Source: Thermoplasmata archaeon (lineage in GTDB: Archaea; Thermoplasmatota; Thermoplasmata; RBG-16-68-12). From it: a stretch of 16,164 nucleotides of DNA. The stretch is from positions 1 through 16,164 of the forward strand of contig JAJYKG010000018.1 of the NCBI GenBank assembly GCA_021788795.1. Reading direction: 5' to 3'. A program made the translations under genes and the position numbers. A model generated the notes under the pieces. That model made no database searches, was not told where the DNA came from, and saw only the letters and a program-made list of their open reading frames with translations. Positions 6,763-13,230 of the stretch are shown here, piece after piece (the stretch's first letter is position 1; every line of letters begins with the position of its first letter).

Positions 6763-7333
6763 GTTTCTTCCCCATCCGGAAGCCGACGATGTTCACGCCG
6801 CGATGCAGGGCCGGCGTGATAAGGATGATGGCGAGCAAGCCGTACCACCCGTCGCCGGAGAAGAAGCGAGGCACGGACCATGAGGCCACGAGGAGGCTCA
6901 GGACCAGCCCGCCCACGACGAAGTCGTACTGGTCCAGGCCGGGCGCCTTCGCGCCGCGGGGCTTGCCCATCCGGCGCTTGAGGAACGCGCCGACGAGGTC
7001 GCCCAGGAGGGCGCCGAGGGCGAGGGCGGCGGAGGCGAAGAACGCCGCGATGGCGGCGGCCGCGAAGTCCGTCGCCGGCGCGCCGAAGGACCACGTGGAC
7101 ACGGGCGCGAGGAGGCCGAAAGGCAGGAACAGGAGGAGGCCGAGGACGGCGCCGCTCAGGGTGCCGCCGATCAGGCCGCGCCACGTCTTGCCGTCCCCGA
7201 AGAGGCGCTGGCCGTCGCGGAGGGTGCGGCCGAAGTCCATGGGCGTGCCGCCGCCCCAGAGCACGGCGCTCGGGTTGGCCACGAAGGCCGGGAGGAAGAA
7301 CCAGAGGGCCTGGGGGATCGCCTCGAGGGCCAT
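6749..7333 (-). CDS. carS: CDP-archaeol synthase
   Basis: The enzyme transfers CTP-derived CMP to digeranylgeranylglyceryl phosphate, making the CDP-activated precursor of archaeal polar lipids in the membrane. The 194-residue protein is hydrophobic, with about five membrane segments: LWFFLPAFVANPSAVL, LSGAVLGLLLFLPFGLL, AAAAIAAFFASAALALGALLGDL, VVGGLVLSLLVAS and YGLLAIILITPAL. The conserved cytoplasmic signature is PMDFGRTLRDGQRLFGDGKTWRG (residues 31-53), followed by KRRMGKPRGAKAPGLDQ and a C-terminal HRGVNIVGFRMG. ATG 7333 is chosen because a TATA-like box lies 28 bases upstream and the first membrane segment follows directly; a longer open frame upstream is antisense to the KaiC-like gene. 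The gene is strong evidence of archaeal origin. Confidence 0.93.
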   Translation of the reverse strand: MALEAIPQALWFFLPAFVANPSAVLWGGGTPMDFGRTLRDGQRLFGDGKTWRGLIGGTLSGAVLGLLLFLPFGLLAPVSTWSFGAPATDFAAAAIAAFFASAALALGALLGDLVGAFLKRRMGKPRGAKAPGLDQYDFVVGGLVLSLLVASWSVPRFFSGDGWYGLLAIILITPALHRGVNIVGFRMGKKHEPW

Positions 7334-7356
7334 CGCCGCGGCCAAGGGGACGGTCC

Positions 7357-7364
7357 CATATAAG
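7357..7364 (-). promoter_or_regulatory. TATA box for the carS-pyrE operon
   Basis: CTTATATG on the minus strand is centred about 28 bases before the carS ATG, predicting transcription starting at or next to the start codon. Confidence 0.6.
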
Positions 7365-7419
7365 CCACCCGTGGCCGGGCCGCGGGAGGGTGTTTCCACG
7401 TTCGATAATCTCCGCACCA

Positions 7420-7433
7420 GCGCTTTATAGCGC
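7420..7433 (+). promoter_or_regulatory. TATA box inside an inverted repeat, promoter of the first KaiC-like gene
   Basis: GCGCT-ttat-AGCGC is a perfect 5-bp inverted repeat wrapped around CTTTATAG, which is centred about 30 bases before the ATG at 7457. The box fits a leaderless start; the repeat could be an operator where a repressor would block TBP binding. Confidence 0.5.
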
Positions 7434-7456
7434 GAGGCGGCTCGTTCGCGCATCCC

Positions 7457-8158
7457 ATGGACCGAGTGAAGACGTTCGTCGAGGGCTTCGACGAGGCCCT
7501 CGGGGGCGGCATCCCCCGCGGCTCCGTCGTCCTCGTGGCCGGCACGCCGGGCACGATGAAGACCGCGCTCACGTTCTCGATCCTCTACGAGAACGTCAAG
7601 GCGGGCTCCCGGGCCCTCTACATCTCCCTCGAGGAGAGCCAGGAGGACCTCCGGGCGTCCATGACGGAGCTCGGGATGGCGGGGCTCGAGGACATGGAGC
7701 TCTACATCCTCGACATCGGCCGCATCCGGCTCGAGCACAAGGACGAGGAGCTGGCGAAGAACTGGCTCGATGTCCTGCAGAAGTACATCGAGCAACGCGT
7801 CCGGGTGAACGGCTTCGACCTGATCGCGGTGGACAGCCTCGAGGCGCTGTACAGCCTGAGCCGCATCGACAACCCGCGGCGGGAGCTCTTCCACTTCTTC
7901 GGCTTCCTCCGCTCCCTGAACGCCACATCCCTCCTGATCTCCGAGGTGCCCTCGGGCTCGGCGGGGGGCTTCGGCCGCTACGACGAGGAATTCCTCGCGG
8001 ACGGCATCCTGCACCTCAAGCAGGCGCCCATCGGCGACACGGACGTCCAGCTGCGGATCCGGTGCGTGAAGATGCGCCGCTCCAAGCACGAGCACGGGGA
8101 CTTCGCCCTCGTACGCACGGGGGACAAGTTCCAGATCACGCGCGTGATCTCAAAGTGA
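7457..8158 (+). CDS. KaiC/RadA-like single-domain ATPase, paralogue 1
   Basis: This 233-residue protein is one RecA-fold domain of the KaiC-like (RAD55/GvpD-related) group. It opens with VEGFDEALGGGIPRGSVVLVAG, has a P-loop GTPGTMKT at 29-36, the SLEES acidic pair at 59-60, Walker B FDLIAVDSLEALY ending at about 130, and a C-terminal VQLRIRCVKMRRSKHE segment. The P-loop has Met in place of the Gly before Lys. KaiC-like ATPases are proposed signalling hubs in archaea, but this one's partner and output are unknown. It is divergent from carS, and its last 9 bases overlap the tail of the Roadblock-like gene coming from the opposite strand. Alternatives such as recombination mediator (RadB/Rad55-like) cannot be excluded. 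Confidence 0.85.
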   Translation: MDRVKTFVEGFDEALGGGIPRGSVVLVAGTPGTMKTALTFSILYENVKAGSRALYISLEESQEDLRASMTELGMAGLEDMELYILDIGRIRLEHKDEELAKNWLDVLQKYIEQRVRVNGFDLIAVDSLEALYSLSRIDNPRRELFHFFGFLRSLNATSLLISEVPSGSAGGFGRYDEEFLADGILHLKQAPIGDTDVQLRIRCVKMRRSKHEHGDFALVRTGDKFQITRVISK

Positions 8159-8920
8159 CGTCTTCGTGAGCAGCTTGAGGAGGGCGTCCGCGTAGCGCGC
8201 GGCCAGGGGCGCGTTCCCGAACGTCCGCGAGGCCGCGGCCTTGTTCTCCTCGATCGCCTCGACCGTCTTCGTGAGGACGGAGACCACGTCCTTGCCCGGG
8301 GCGCGGCGGAAGAGGGCAACGATCGCGGTCGTCTCGCCGTTCATGACGACGAGCCGGCCCACGGGCAGGTGCATCACGTACGTGCCGCGGGCCTGGGCCG
8401 TCTCGCGGCGGATCGCCTCGGCCACCGCGGCGTCGTCCAGGTACGCGGTCTCGCCCGCCTTGGCGAGCACGCCGTGCCCGCGGCGCACGATGAGGAGGGC
8501 GATCGCGTTGGACTCCTTCTCCTTCGCCGCCAGGTCGGACCAGAACGTGGCCTGGAGGGAGAGGGCGCGGATGCGCCGGCGCAGGGCGGCGATGCCCTCG
8601 CGGTCCCGCGTCTTCGCGAGCTCGCGGAGCTGCATCTCGAACTCCCGCGCCTCGAGGGGCGCGAGGAGGTGGCGGAAGGTCTGGAACTCCTGGTCGAGGG
8701 CGTCCAGCTCCGACGTCGGCCGGGGACGGACCGGGCCGGCGGACGGCGCGCGGGACGCGGGTGGCTGCGGGGACAAGCTCGGGACCTCCTGCTCGATGAG
8801 GGTGACGGCCTCCGCCAGGGTGGTATCGGGATGGCGCAGCAACGCTTCCATGACTTGGTCGCCGTGGCCCTCAAGCTCCCACCGGAGCAGCTTGAGGGCT
8901 GCCTCGTCCTGTCTCGCCAT
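8150..8920 (-). CDS. Uncharacterised protein with a Roadblock/LC7-like C-terminal domain
   Basis: No clear family name. The 256-residue protein has a helical N-terminus (1-45, with LLRWELEGHGDQVMEALLRHPDTTLAEA), a Pro/Ser/Ala-rich linker (about 48-68), a charged helical stretch (70-130), and a C-terminal alpha/beta domain (about 137-235): AIALLIVRRGHGVLAKAGE, then YVMHLPVGRLVVMNGETTAIVALFR and SVLTKTVEAIEENKA. That strand-helix pattern, with a self-descriptive RRGHGVLAKAG turn, resembles Roadblock/LC7 (MglB-like) domains, which dimerise and regulate small GTPases or ATPases. The likeness was judged by eye. It lies between two KaiC-like genes, and its 3' end overlaps the first by 9 bases, so a regulatory partnership is plausible but inferred. 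Confidence 0.6.
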   Translation of the reverse strand: MARQDEAALKLLRWELEGHGDQVMEALLRHPDTTLAEAVTLIEQEVPSLSPQPPASRAPSAGPVRPRPTSELDALDQEFQTFRHLLAPLEAREFEMQLRELAKTRDREGIAALRRRIRALSLQATFWSDLAAKEKESNAIALLIVRRGHGVLAKAGETAYLDDAAVAEAIRRETAQARGTYVMHLPVGRLVVMNGETTAIVALFRRAPGKDVVSVLTKTVEAIEENKAAASRTFGNAPLAARYADALLKLLTKTSL

Positions 8921-8950
8921 CCCTTCTGTGCTCCGGGAAGGCCCTCTCGC

Positions 8951-8959
8951 TACAAAAGC
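8951..8959 (-). promoter_or_regulatory. TATA-like box for the Roadblock-like gene
   Basis: GCTTTTGTA on the minus strand, about 35 bases before the ATG at 8920. The match is fair. Confidence 0.4.
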
Positions 8960-9010
8960 GTATCCTCCAGGAGGCGGTGCGTATCGAACCCGATAACCGG
9001 GACACCATCC

Positions 9011-9018
9011 CTTTATAA
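9011..9018 (+). promoter_or_regulatory. TATA box for the second KaiC-like gene
   Basis: CTTTATAA centred about 28 bases before the ATG at 9043, nearly the same sequence and spacing as at the first KaiC-like gene; predicts a leaderless mRNA. Confidence 0.6.
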
Positions 9019-9042
9019 CGTGGGTCTCGTGCGAGACCTGCG

Positions 9043-9762
9043 ATGGCCGACGAGCTGCCGCTTCTCCACACCCACGTCGAGGGCTTGGACCGCGCCCTCG
9101 GGGGCGGCATCCCGAAGGGAAGCACGATCCTCGTGGCCGGCACGCCGGGCACGATGAAGACGTCCCTCGTCCTCTGGATGATGCGCGAGAACGCCCGCGA
9201 GACCGGCGCGAAGTCGCTCTACGTGAGCCTCGAGCAGTCCGCGGACGGCCTGCGGTCCGGGGCCGCGCGGATGGGGATGGGCGAGCTCAAGGAGTCCCAG
9301 GTCTACATCCTGGACCTCGCGCAACTGCGGCGCGGCATGGAGCGCTCGGAGACCTCGAAGGACTGGGTCGCGATCCTCCTGGAGATCATCAAGGAGGCCG
9401 TGAACTCCACGGGCTACCAGCTCCTCGCGGTGGACAGCCTCGAGGCCCTCTACGCCCTCACGGAGATGCAGAACCCCCGGCGGGAGATGTTCCACTTCCT
9501 CACCGCACTCAAGGAGTTCGACCTGACCACGTTCGCAATCGCGGAGACCTCCTTCGGGGAGAACCGCCTCGCGAAGTGGGGGGAGGACTTCCTCGCGGAC
9601 GGCATCCTGCAGCTGCGGCAGGTCGAGGTCGGCGAGACGGACGTCCAGTTGCGCCTGCGGTGCGTCAAGATGCGGTGGATGAACCACGACCACAACGCCC
9701 TCGCCCTCAACCACGACGGTGAGCGGTTCTTCGTCACCCACGTGATCTCGAAGAAGAAGTGA
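9043..9762 (+). CDS. KaiC/RadA-like single-domain ATPase, paralogue 2
   Basis: The 239-residue protein is closely related to paralogue 1 along its whole length: VEGLDRALGGGIPKGSTILVAG, P-loop GTPGTMKT (33-40), Walker B YQLLAVDSLEALY with Asp131, the shared NPRREMFHF, EDFLADGILQLRQ and DVQLRLRCVKMRWMNHDH. The Met-for-Gly change in the P-loop is shared. Unlike the others, the second Glu after the central strand is Gln (SLEQS, 64-65); in KaiC this acidic pair activates water for ATP hydrolysis, so activity may be lowered. It has its own promoter, divergent from the Roadblock-like gene, and is followed after 33 bases by the end of the convergent membrane-protein gene. A role in signalling is inferred from family membership only. 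Confidence 0.85.
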   Translation: MADELPLLHTHVEGLDRALGGGIPKGSTILVAGTPGTMKTSLVLWMMRENARETGAKSLYVSLEQSADGLRSGAARMGMGELKESQVYILDLAQLRRGMERSETSKDWVAILLEIIKEAVNSTGYQLLAVDSLEALYALTEMQNPRREMFHFLTALKEFDLTTFAIAETSFGENRLAKWGEDFLADGILQLRQVEVGETDVQLRLRCVKMRWMNHDHNALALNHDGERFFVTHVISKKK

Positions 9763-9795
9763 GCCCGCAGCGCCGCGGGCCCGGGCCGGCGCTTC

Positions 9796-10731
9796 TCAAG
9801 GCGGTGGCATCGGCGGGGCGGGACCGCCCGGCGGGGGCGCCTGAGGCGGCGTCGGCGGCGTCTGCGGCGGATACGCGGGCGGATAGGCCGGCGGCACGGC
9901 GTACGGGGGCATGCCGGGCGGCGCCGCGGCGGCGGGGATCTCCCGCCGGCTGATCCGGGACCAGGCGAGGTAGTCGGCCGCGGCGAACAGGATGGAGGGG
10001 ACGACGATCAGGAGGCCGTAGGCGAGCTGCTGGCCGGTCGCGGCGGTGAGGTCCGCGTTCGTGACGACCGACGCGTAGATGGGGCTCATGAGGGCGTAGA
10101 GGGCGATGCTCACCGCCAGGTTCGCCCCGTAGCCGGCCCAGAGGAGGATGCGGCCCGTCTGCCGCTGCAACGCGTAGGTGAACAGGACCTCCGCCAGGCC
10201 GATGACGACCGCGGACCCGATGCCGCCGGCGAGGGCCGCGCTCTGGGCGGCGGCGAGCCCCGCGGGAGTGATCGCGCCGCCGGGCGTGATGAGGGTCGGG
10301 AGGCTCGGGATCAGGGCGATGACCGCGACGACGATCACGACGAAGATGCCCACGACGAACAGGATGATCGAGACCACGACGTTCCGTGCATGCGCGGGGC
10401 CGAACGCCTTGCGGCCCAGGATGATCAGGATCGCGCCGACGAAGATCATGAGGTCGCCGATGACCGAGATGTCGTACGGGATCCAGAGGAGCAGGGTGCC
10501 GATCAGTAGGAGCAGGACGCCCGTCTTCGTACGGTCGATCTGCTTCGTCCGGTCGTAGTCCGCGACCGACGGGGCGTAGCCATAGGCCGCGGCGGGGGCG
10601 TAGCCCGGCGGTGCGGCGGCCTGCGGCGGCGCGCCCGCGGCGGGGCCGAGGGGCGCCCCGCAGTTCGTGCAGAACTGGTAGCCCGGCTGGTTCTGGAAGC
10701 CGCAGCGCGTGCAGAGGGAAGATGCGGACAG
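9796..10731 (-). CDS. Zinc-ribbon membrane protein with a proline-rich tail
   Basis: Unrecognised membrane protein of about 311 residues. It opens with a double-CxxC zinc ribbon (SLCTRCGFQNQ then YQFCTNCGAPLG; Cys 7, 10, 21 and 24), a flexible Ala/Pro/Tyr linker, about six membrane segments (for example TGVLLLLIGTLLLWI, VVVSIILFVVGIFVVIVVAVI, YGLLIVVPSILFAAADYLAW), and a Pro-rich tail of about 45 residues with PPAYPP-type repeats. Similar zinc-ribbon membrane proteins are common in Thermoplasmata with unknown roles. No ATG, GTG or TTG is in frame near the zinc ribbon; CTG at 10731 is the best guess, giving LSASSLCTRCG. The next usual start upstream, at 11082, lies deep within the opposing UPF0216 gene. 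The start is uncertain; the body of the gene is well supported. Confidence 0.75.
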   Translation of the reverse strand: MSASSLCTRCGFQNQPGYQFCTNCGAPLGPAAGAPPQAAAPPGYAPAAAYGYAPSVADYDRTKQIDRTKTGVLLLLIGTLLLWIPYDISVIGDLMIFVGAILIILGRKAFGPAHARNVVVSIILFVVGIFVVIVVAVIALIPSLPTLITPGGAITPAGLAAAQSAALAGGIGSAVVIGLAEVLFTYALQRQTGRILLWAGYGANLAVSIALYALMSPIYASVVTNADLTAATGQQLAYGLLIVVPSILFAAADYLAWSRISRREIPAAAAPPGMPPYAVPPAYPPAYPPQTPPTPPQAPPPGGPAPPMPPP

Positions 10732-10767
10732 GGTGAAGTCTCCGGGCGAGCCGATGGAGGGGGCCGT

Positions 10768-10780
10768 GGAAAAAGGTTTC
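10768..10780 (-). promoter_or_regulatory. Possible TATA element for the zinc-ribbon membrane protein
   Basis: GAAACCTTTTTCC on the minus strand, about 43 bases before the proposed CTG start. It would give a leader of roughly 16 bases. Weak match. Confidence 0.3.
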
Positions 10781-10796
10781 GCGGGCGGTCCGAAGG

Positions 10797-10803
10797 CTTT
10801 TTG
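10797..10803 (+). promoter_or_regulatory. Possible TATA element for the UPF0216 gene
   Basis: CTTTTTG is about 28 bases before the GTG at 10828. The spacing suits a leaderless start, but the sequence is a weak TATA box. Confidence 0.3.
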
Positions 10804-10827
10804 CCGCGCCTCCGGCGTGGGTGGTCC

Positions 10828-11241
10828 GTGGAGTCCCCGGGATCCGTCGACCGCTGGATCGCGCTCGAGCTCGGGCGAATCAACGCCGGGCTCGTCGTCC
10901 AGCGCAAGAGCCTCGCCCAGCTCCGCGCGGAGGCACGGCCCGCGTGCGTGACGCGGGAGGGCGGGGAGCACGCCTTCGACCCGACCGCCCTCGAGCGGAT
11001 CGCGGCCGTGGTCTCGCCCGCGGAGGCGCAGGCGCTCCGGCTGCCCATCACCCTCTTCGCCACCGGGGAGCTGGAGGACCACGTGTACCTGGCGGAGGAG
11101 GTCGCGGCGAAGGCCCTCCGCGCCCTAGAGAAGTACGGCCGCGCCTTCCCGTTCCGGGAGGGGAGGATGTACCTGCCGCACTCCCTCGCGGTGGACCTCG
11201 TGCATCGAAGCGGCGGCACCGTGCAGCTGGCCTTCGGCTGA
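10828..11241 (+). CDS. UPF0216 (DUF61) family protein
   Basis: The 137-residue product carries the archaeal UPF0216 pattern: DRWIALELGRINAGLVVQRK at residues 7-26, LRAEARPACVTREGGEHAFD, LRLPITLFATGELEDHVYL and MYLPHSLAVDLVHRSGGTVQLAF at the end. The family is almost confined to archaea and has no established function. I chose GTG 10828 rather than TTG 10801 because it begins just before the conserved RWIALELGRIN and lies 28-30 bases after a T-rich element; the longer form would add nine Arg-rich residues. It is divergent from the zinc-ribbon membrane protein and converges on the DUF6015-like gene, with only 6 bases between the two stops. Confidence 0.85.
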   Translation: MESPGSVDRWIALELGRINAGLVVQRKSLAQLRAEARPACVTREGGEHAFDPTALERIAAVVSPAEAQALRLPITLFATGELEDHVYLAEEVAAKALRALEKYGRAFPFREGRMYLPHSLAVDLVHRSGGTVQLAFG

Positions 11242-11247
11242 GGCGGT

Positions 11248-11682
11248 TCACTTGGGCGCTTCGGCGGGCTTCTCGCGGCGCGCGATCCAGAAGTCCTCGG
11301 GCACGTCGTCGTAGACGGACGGACCGGCGCCGGCCTCTTCCTTCGCGCGCTGGGCCTCGACGAGCTCGTGGATGCGCTCCTTGCGGAACATCCAGTAGTG
11401 GATCCGCCACTCCCGGCCGTCGTAGAGGGTGGTCTCCTCCCTCTCCGTGGTCAGGATCCCGGAGTCCTCGAGCATGTAGAACGCGTCGCGGTCCTCCGGC
11501 TCCAGGACGTTGTCGATGATCCGCTCGGAGTAGCCGAAGAAGTTGAGGACGTGCGTCGCCATGGCGCGGGCCTCCTCCTCCTTCATCCCCGTGCGGTCGA
11601 TCGAGTTCTTGATCGCGCGGGTGAGGTCGTCCACGGTGATGGTACCCGCTGGTCCCCGCTCAGGCTTTGCCTTCACAGACAT
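11248..11682 (-). CDS. DUF6015-like Thermoplasmata protein
   Basis: The 144-residue, soluble, mostly helical protein reads TVDDLTRAIKNSIDRTGMKEEEARAMATHVLNFFGYSERIIDN, then EPEDRDAFYMLEDSGILTTEREETTLYDGREWRIHYWMF. I recall this pattern as the DUF6015 family of Thermoplasmata, function unknown; the name was given from memory. The GILTTEREE ... REWRIHYW part looks like a small winged-helix module, so DNA binding is possible but unproven. ATG 11682 (MSVKAK) is preferred to an open-frame ATG at 11760, because a strong TATA box lies between the two. It is divergent from the third KaiC-like gene across a 152-base gap. Confidence 0.75.
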   Translation of the reverse strand: MSVKAKPERGPAGTITVDDLTRAIKNSIDRTGMKEEEARAMATHVLNFFGYSERIIDNVLEPEDRDAFYMLEDSGILTTEREETTLYDGREWRIHYWMFRKERIHELVEAQRAKEEAGAGPSVYDDVPEDFWIARREKPAEAPK

Positions 11683-11715
11683 GGGTCGCCCCGAAGGGAT
11701 ACTAGTTGGGCCTCG

Positions 11716-11727
11716 AGATATATAAGC
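11716..11727 (-). promoter_or_regulatory. TATA box for the DUF6015-like gene
   Basis: GCTTATATATCT on the minus strand, centred about 39 bases before the ATG at 11682. It is the strongest TATA match in the window and predicts a leader of about 12 bases. Confidence 0.6.
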
Positions 11728-11799
11728 ATTCTGTCGGACGGGCCCCTCGATGATTCTCACTCCTTTCGCGAACTGATAACGGGAGGGACGCCGTCCAAA

Positions 11800-11808
11800 G
11801 GATAAAAG
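11800..11808 (+). promoter_or_regulatory. TATA-like box for the third KaiC-like gene
   Basis: GGATAAAAG, centred about 31 bases before the ATG at 11835. Confidence 0.45.
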
Positions 11809-11834
11809 CGACTCGGGCGCATGCAGTCCGTGCG

Positions 11835-12716
11835 ATGCTGCAGGACGGGGACCGGGCCGAGCCGGACGCTCGGCCTGCGGAGGACCAGGGCGAGCCGCCG
11901 CGCGCGGCGCCGGTCGACGCCGCGGACCTGCAGGCCCTGCGGGACGAGGTGCGCCGGCTCCGGGAGCAGGTGGCCGCCCTCGCGGCCCGCACGAAGACGG
12001 AGGACGTGCGGACGCCCACCTTCGTCGCGGGCCTCGACACCGCCCTGCAAGGGGGCGTCCCCCGCGGCCACGTCGTCGGGATCGTGGGCCCGGGCGGCTC
12101 CATGAAGACGTCCCTCGCCCTGTACACCCTCGTCCGCAACCGCGCCGCGGGGACGCGTGGCGTCTTCATCACGGTCGAGGAGAGCCGGGACTCCATCCTC
12201 CAGACGATGCAGCGCCTGGGCCTCGGGGACGCGGAGGACTTCATCGTCGACGTGAGCCGCCTGCGCCTCGACTACGCCGGCGCGGAGGAGATCCGCGACT
12301 GGGTGCGGGTGCTCGAGGACTACCTGAGCCGGCGCCGGGAGCGGGAGCCGCTCGGGGTGGTCGTCATCGACTCCCTGGACGCCCTCGCCGCCCTCACGCA
12401 CATCGAGGACGCGAGGACGACCCTGTTCCACCTCTTCCATTTCCTCCGGAACCTCGGGGCCACGTCCTTCGTGCTCGCGGAGCAGGACCCGGCGCGGCCC
12501 GGCGTGGACCACGACGTCACGTTCCTCGCGGACGGCGTCCTCGAGCTCCGCTTCAGCGGCGTCGGCGAGGGCAAGGTCCAGCTGCTCGTCCGCATCGCGA
12601 AGATGCGGCACACGAACCACTCGCGCGACTACCTCGTGCTGAGCTACGGGCCACAGGGATTCACGGCGCGGCCGTACGAGACGCCGAAGCCGCGCCGATG
12701 GGGACGGCGGGTCTGA
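11835..12716 (+). CDS. KaiC/RadA-like ATPase with N-terminal coiled coil, paralogue 3
   Basis: The 293-residue protein has an acidic, Pro-rich N-terminus (1-27), a short coiled coil (about 28-52, DAADLQALRDEVRRLREQV), then one KaiC-like domain: FVAGLDTALQGGVPRGHVVGIVG, P-loop GPGGSMKT (85-92), the VEES acidic pair (115-116), Walker B VVVIDSLDALAAL with Asp179, and QLLVRIAKMRHTNHSRDY near the end. It shares the Met-for-Gly P-loop change but is more distant from paralogues 1 and 2 than they are from each other. The coiled coil could drive oligomer or partner binding. ATG 11835 follows a TATA-like box; an ATG at 11821 is in another frame. It ends 6 bases from the end of the convergent sepF gene. 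Confidence 0.85.
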   Translation: MLQDGDRAEPDARPAEDQGEPPRAAPVDAADLQALRDEVRRLREQVAALAARTKTEDVRTPTFVAGLDTALQGGVPRGHVVGIVGPGGSMKTSLALYTLVRNRAAGTRGVFITVEESRDSILQTMQRLGLGDAEDFIVDVSRLRLDYAGAEEIRDWVRVLEDYLSRRREREPLGVVVIDSLDALAALTHIEDARTTLFHLFHFLRNLGATSFVLAEQDPARPGVDHDVTFLADGVLELRFSGVGEGKVQLLVRIAKMRHTNHSRDYLVLSYGPQGFTARPYETPKPRRWGRRV

Positions 12717-12722
12717 GGGGCC

Positions 12723-13109
12723 TCAGAGGTTGCCCTTGATCTTCGCCCGGTCGATCTTGACCCCGGCGGGCGTGGCCATCAGGATGTTCTTCCCCACGAC
12801 GGCGACGTCGCCGCCGCAGTCGCGGACCGCGCTCTTCAGCTCCGCCGTGATGCGCTTCAGGGCGAGCTCGTCGCTCGCGAGGCTCGTGTAGTCGATCAGC
12901 AGGAGGTTCCCGTTGTACACGTGGGTCGTAAGGTCCGCCACGTCCTCGTAGCGGTAGATCTCCGCGACCTTGACGAGATGTTCGACCGGCTCTCCCAGCG
13001 CTCCGCCCTCGCCCTCGAAGGTGAGTTCGGCGAGGTCGATGTACGTATCGGCCTCGGCGGCGGCGCCCCCCTCAGCGAGGCGTTTGAACGGCTTCTTGAT
13101 GAAGGCCAT
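12723..13109 (-). CDS. sepF: Archaeal SepF-like cell division protein
   Basis: The 128-residue product has a short N-terminal stretch MAFIKKPFKRL that could be the amphipathic membrane-targeting helix, an acidic linker with YIDLAELTFEGEG, and a C-terminal alpha/beta core: VKVAEIYRYEDVADLTTHVYNGN, LLLIDYTSL, LALKRITAELKSAVRDCGGD and VAVVGKNILMATPAGVKI. In archaea with FtsZ, SepF links FtsZ to the membrane at the division site. ATG 13109 gives the expected short N-terminus; a longer frame reaching 13307 crosses the divergent promoter region and is unlikely. It shares the control region with the divergent reductase gene. Confidence 0.85.
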   Translation of the reverse strand: MAFIKKPFKRLAEGGAAAEADTYIDLAELTFEGEGGALGEPVEHLVKVAEIYRYEDVADLTTHVYNGNLLLIDYTSLASDELALKRITAELKSAVRDCGGDVAVVGKNILMATPAGVKIDRAKIKGNL

Positions 13110-13130
13110 CCCAGATCCCTTCTGGTCCCC

Positions 13131-13140
13131 GCATATCCAG
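13131..13140 (-). promoter_or_regulatory. Possible TATA element for sepF
   Basis: CTGGATATGC on the minus strand lies about 26 bases before the sepF ATG (leaderless reading). A second candidate, CCTTTAAG at 13150-13157, would give a leader of about 17 bases. I cannot choose between them. Confidence 0.35.
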
Positions 13141-13186
13141 GATGGGGAACTTAAAGGTATCGTGAATGCGGGCGCCCGTATTGACA

Positions 13187-13207
13187 GAATGGATAGATGA
13201 ATGGATA
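13187..13207. repeat. 9-bp direct repeat GAATGGATA
   Basis: GAATGGATA occurs at 13187-13195 and 13199-13207, 12 bases apart, in the AT-rich middle of the sepF/reductase control region. It may be a regulator site or chance in low-complexity DNA. Confidence 0.35.
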
Positions 13208-13230
13208 TGACTGTATAATAGCCATGGCCT

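Noticed and set aside
7334..8095. Upstream extension of the carS frame to 8095
   Set aside because: It is antisense to the KaiC-like gene and has no relation to CarS; the carS TATA box and ATG 7333 explain the true start.
9013..9741. Minus-strand frame opposite the second KaiC-like gene
   Set aside because: Shadow frame with no domain; the plus strand clearly encodes an ATPase.
11821..12105. Alternative plus-strand frame starting at ATG 11821
   Set aside because: Wrong frame relative to the KaiC-like gene; Arg/Ser-rich without motifs.
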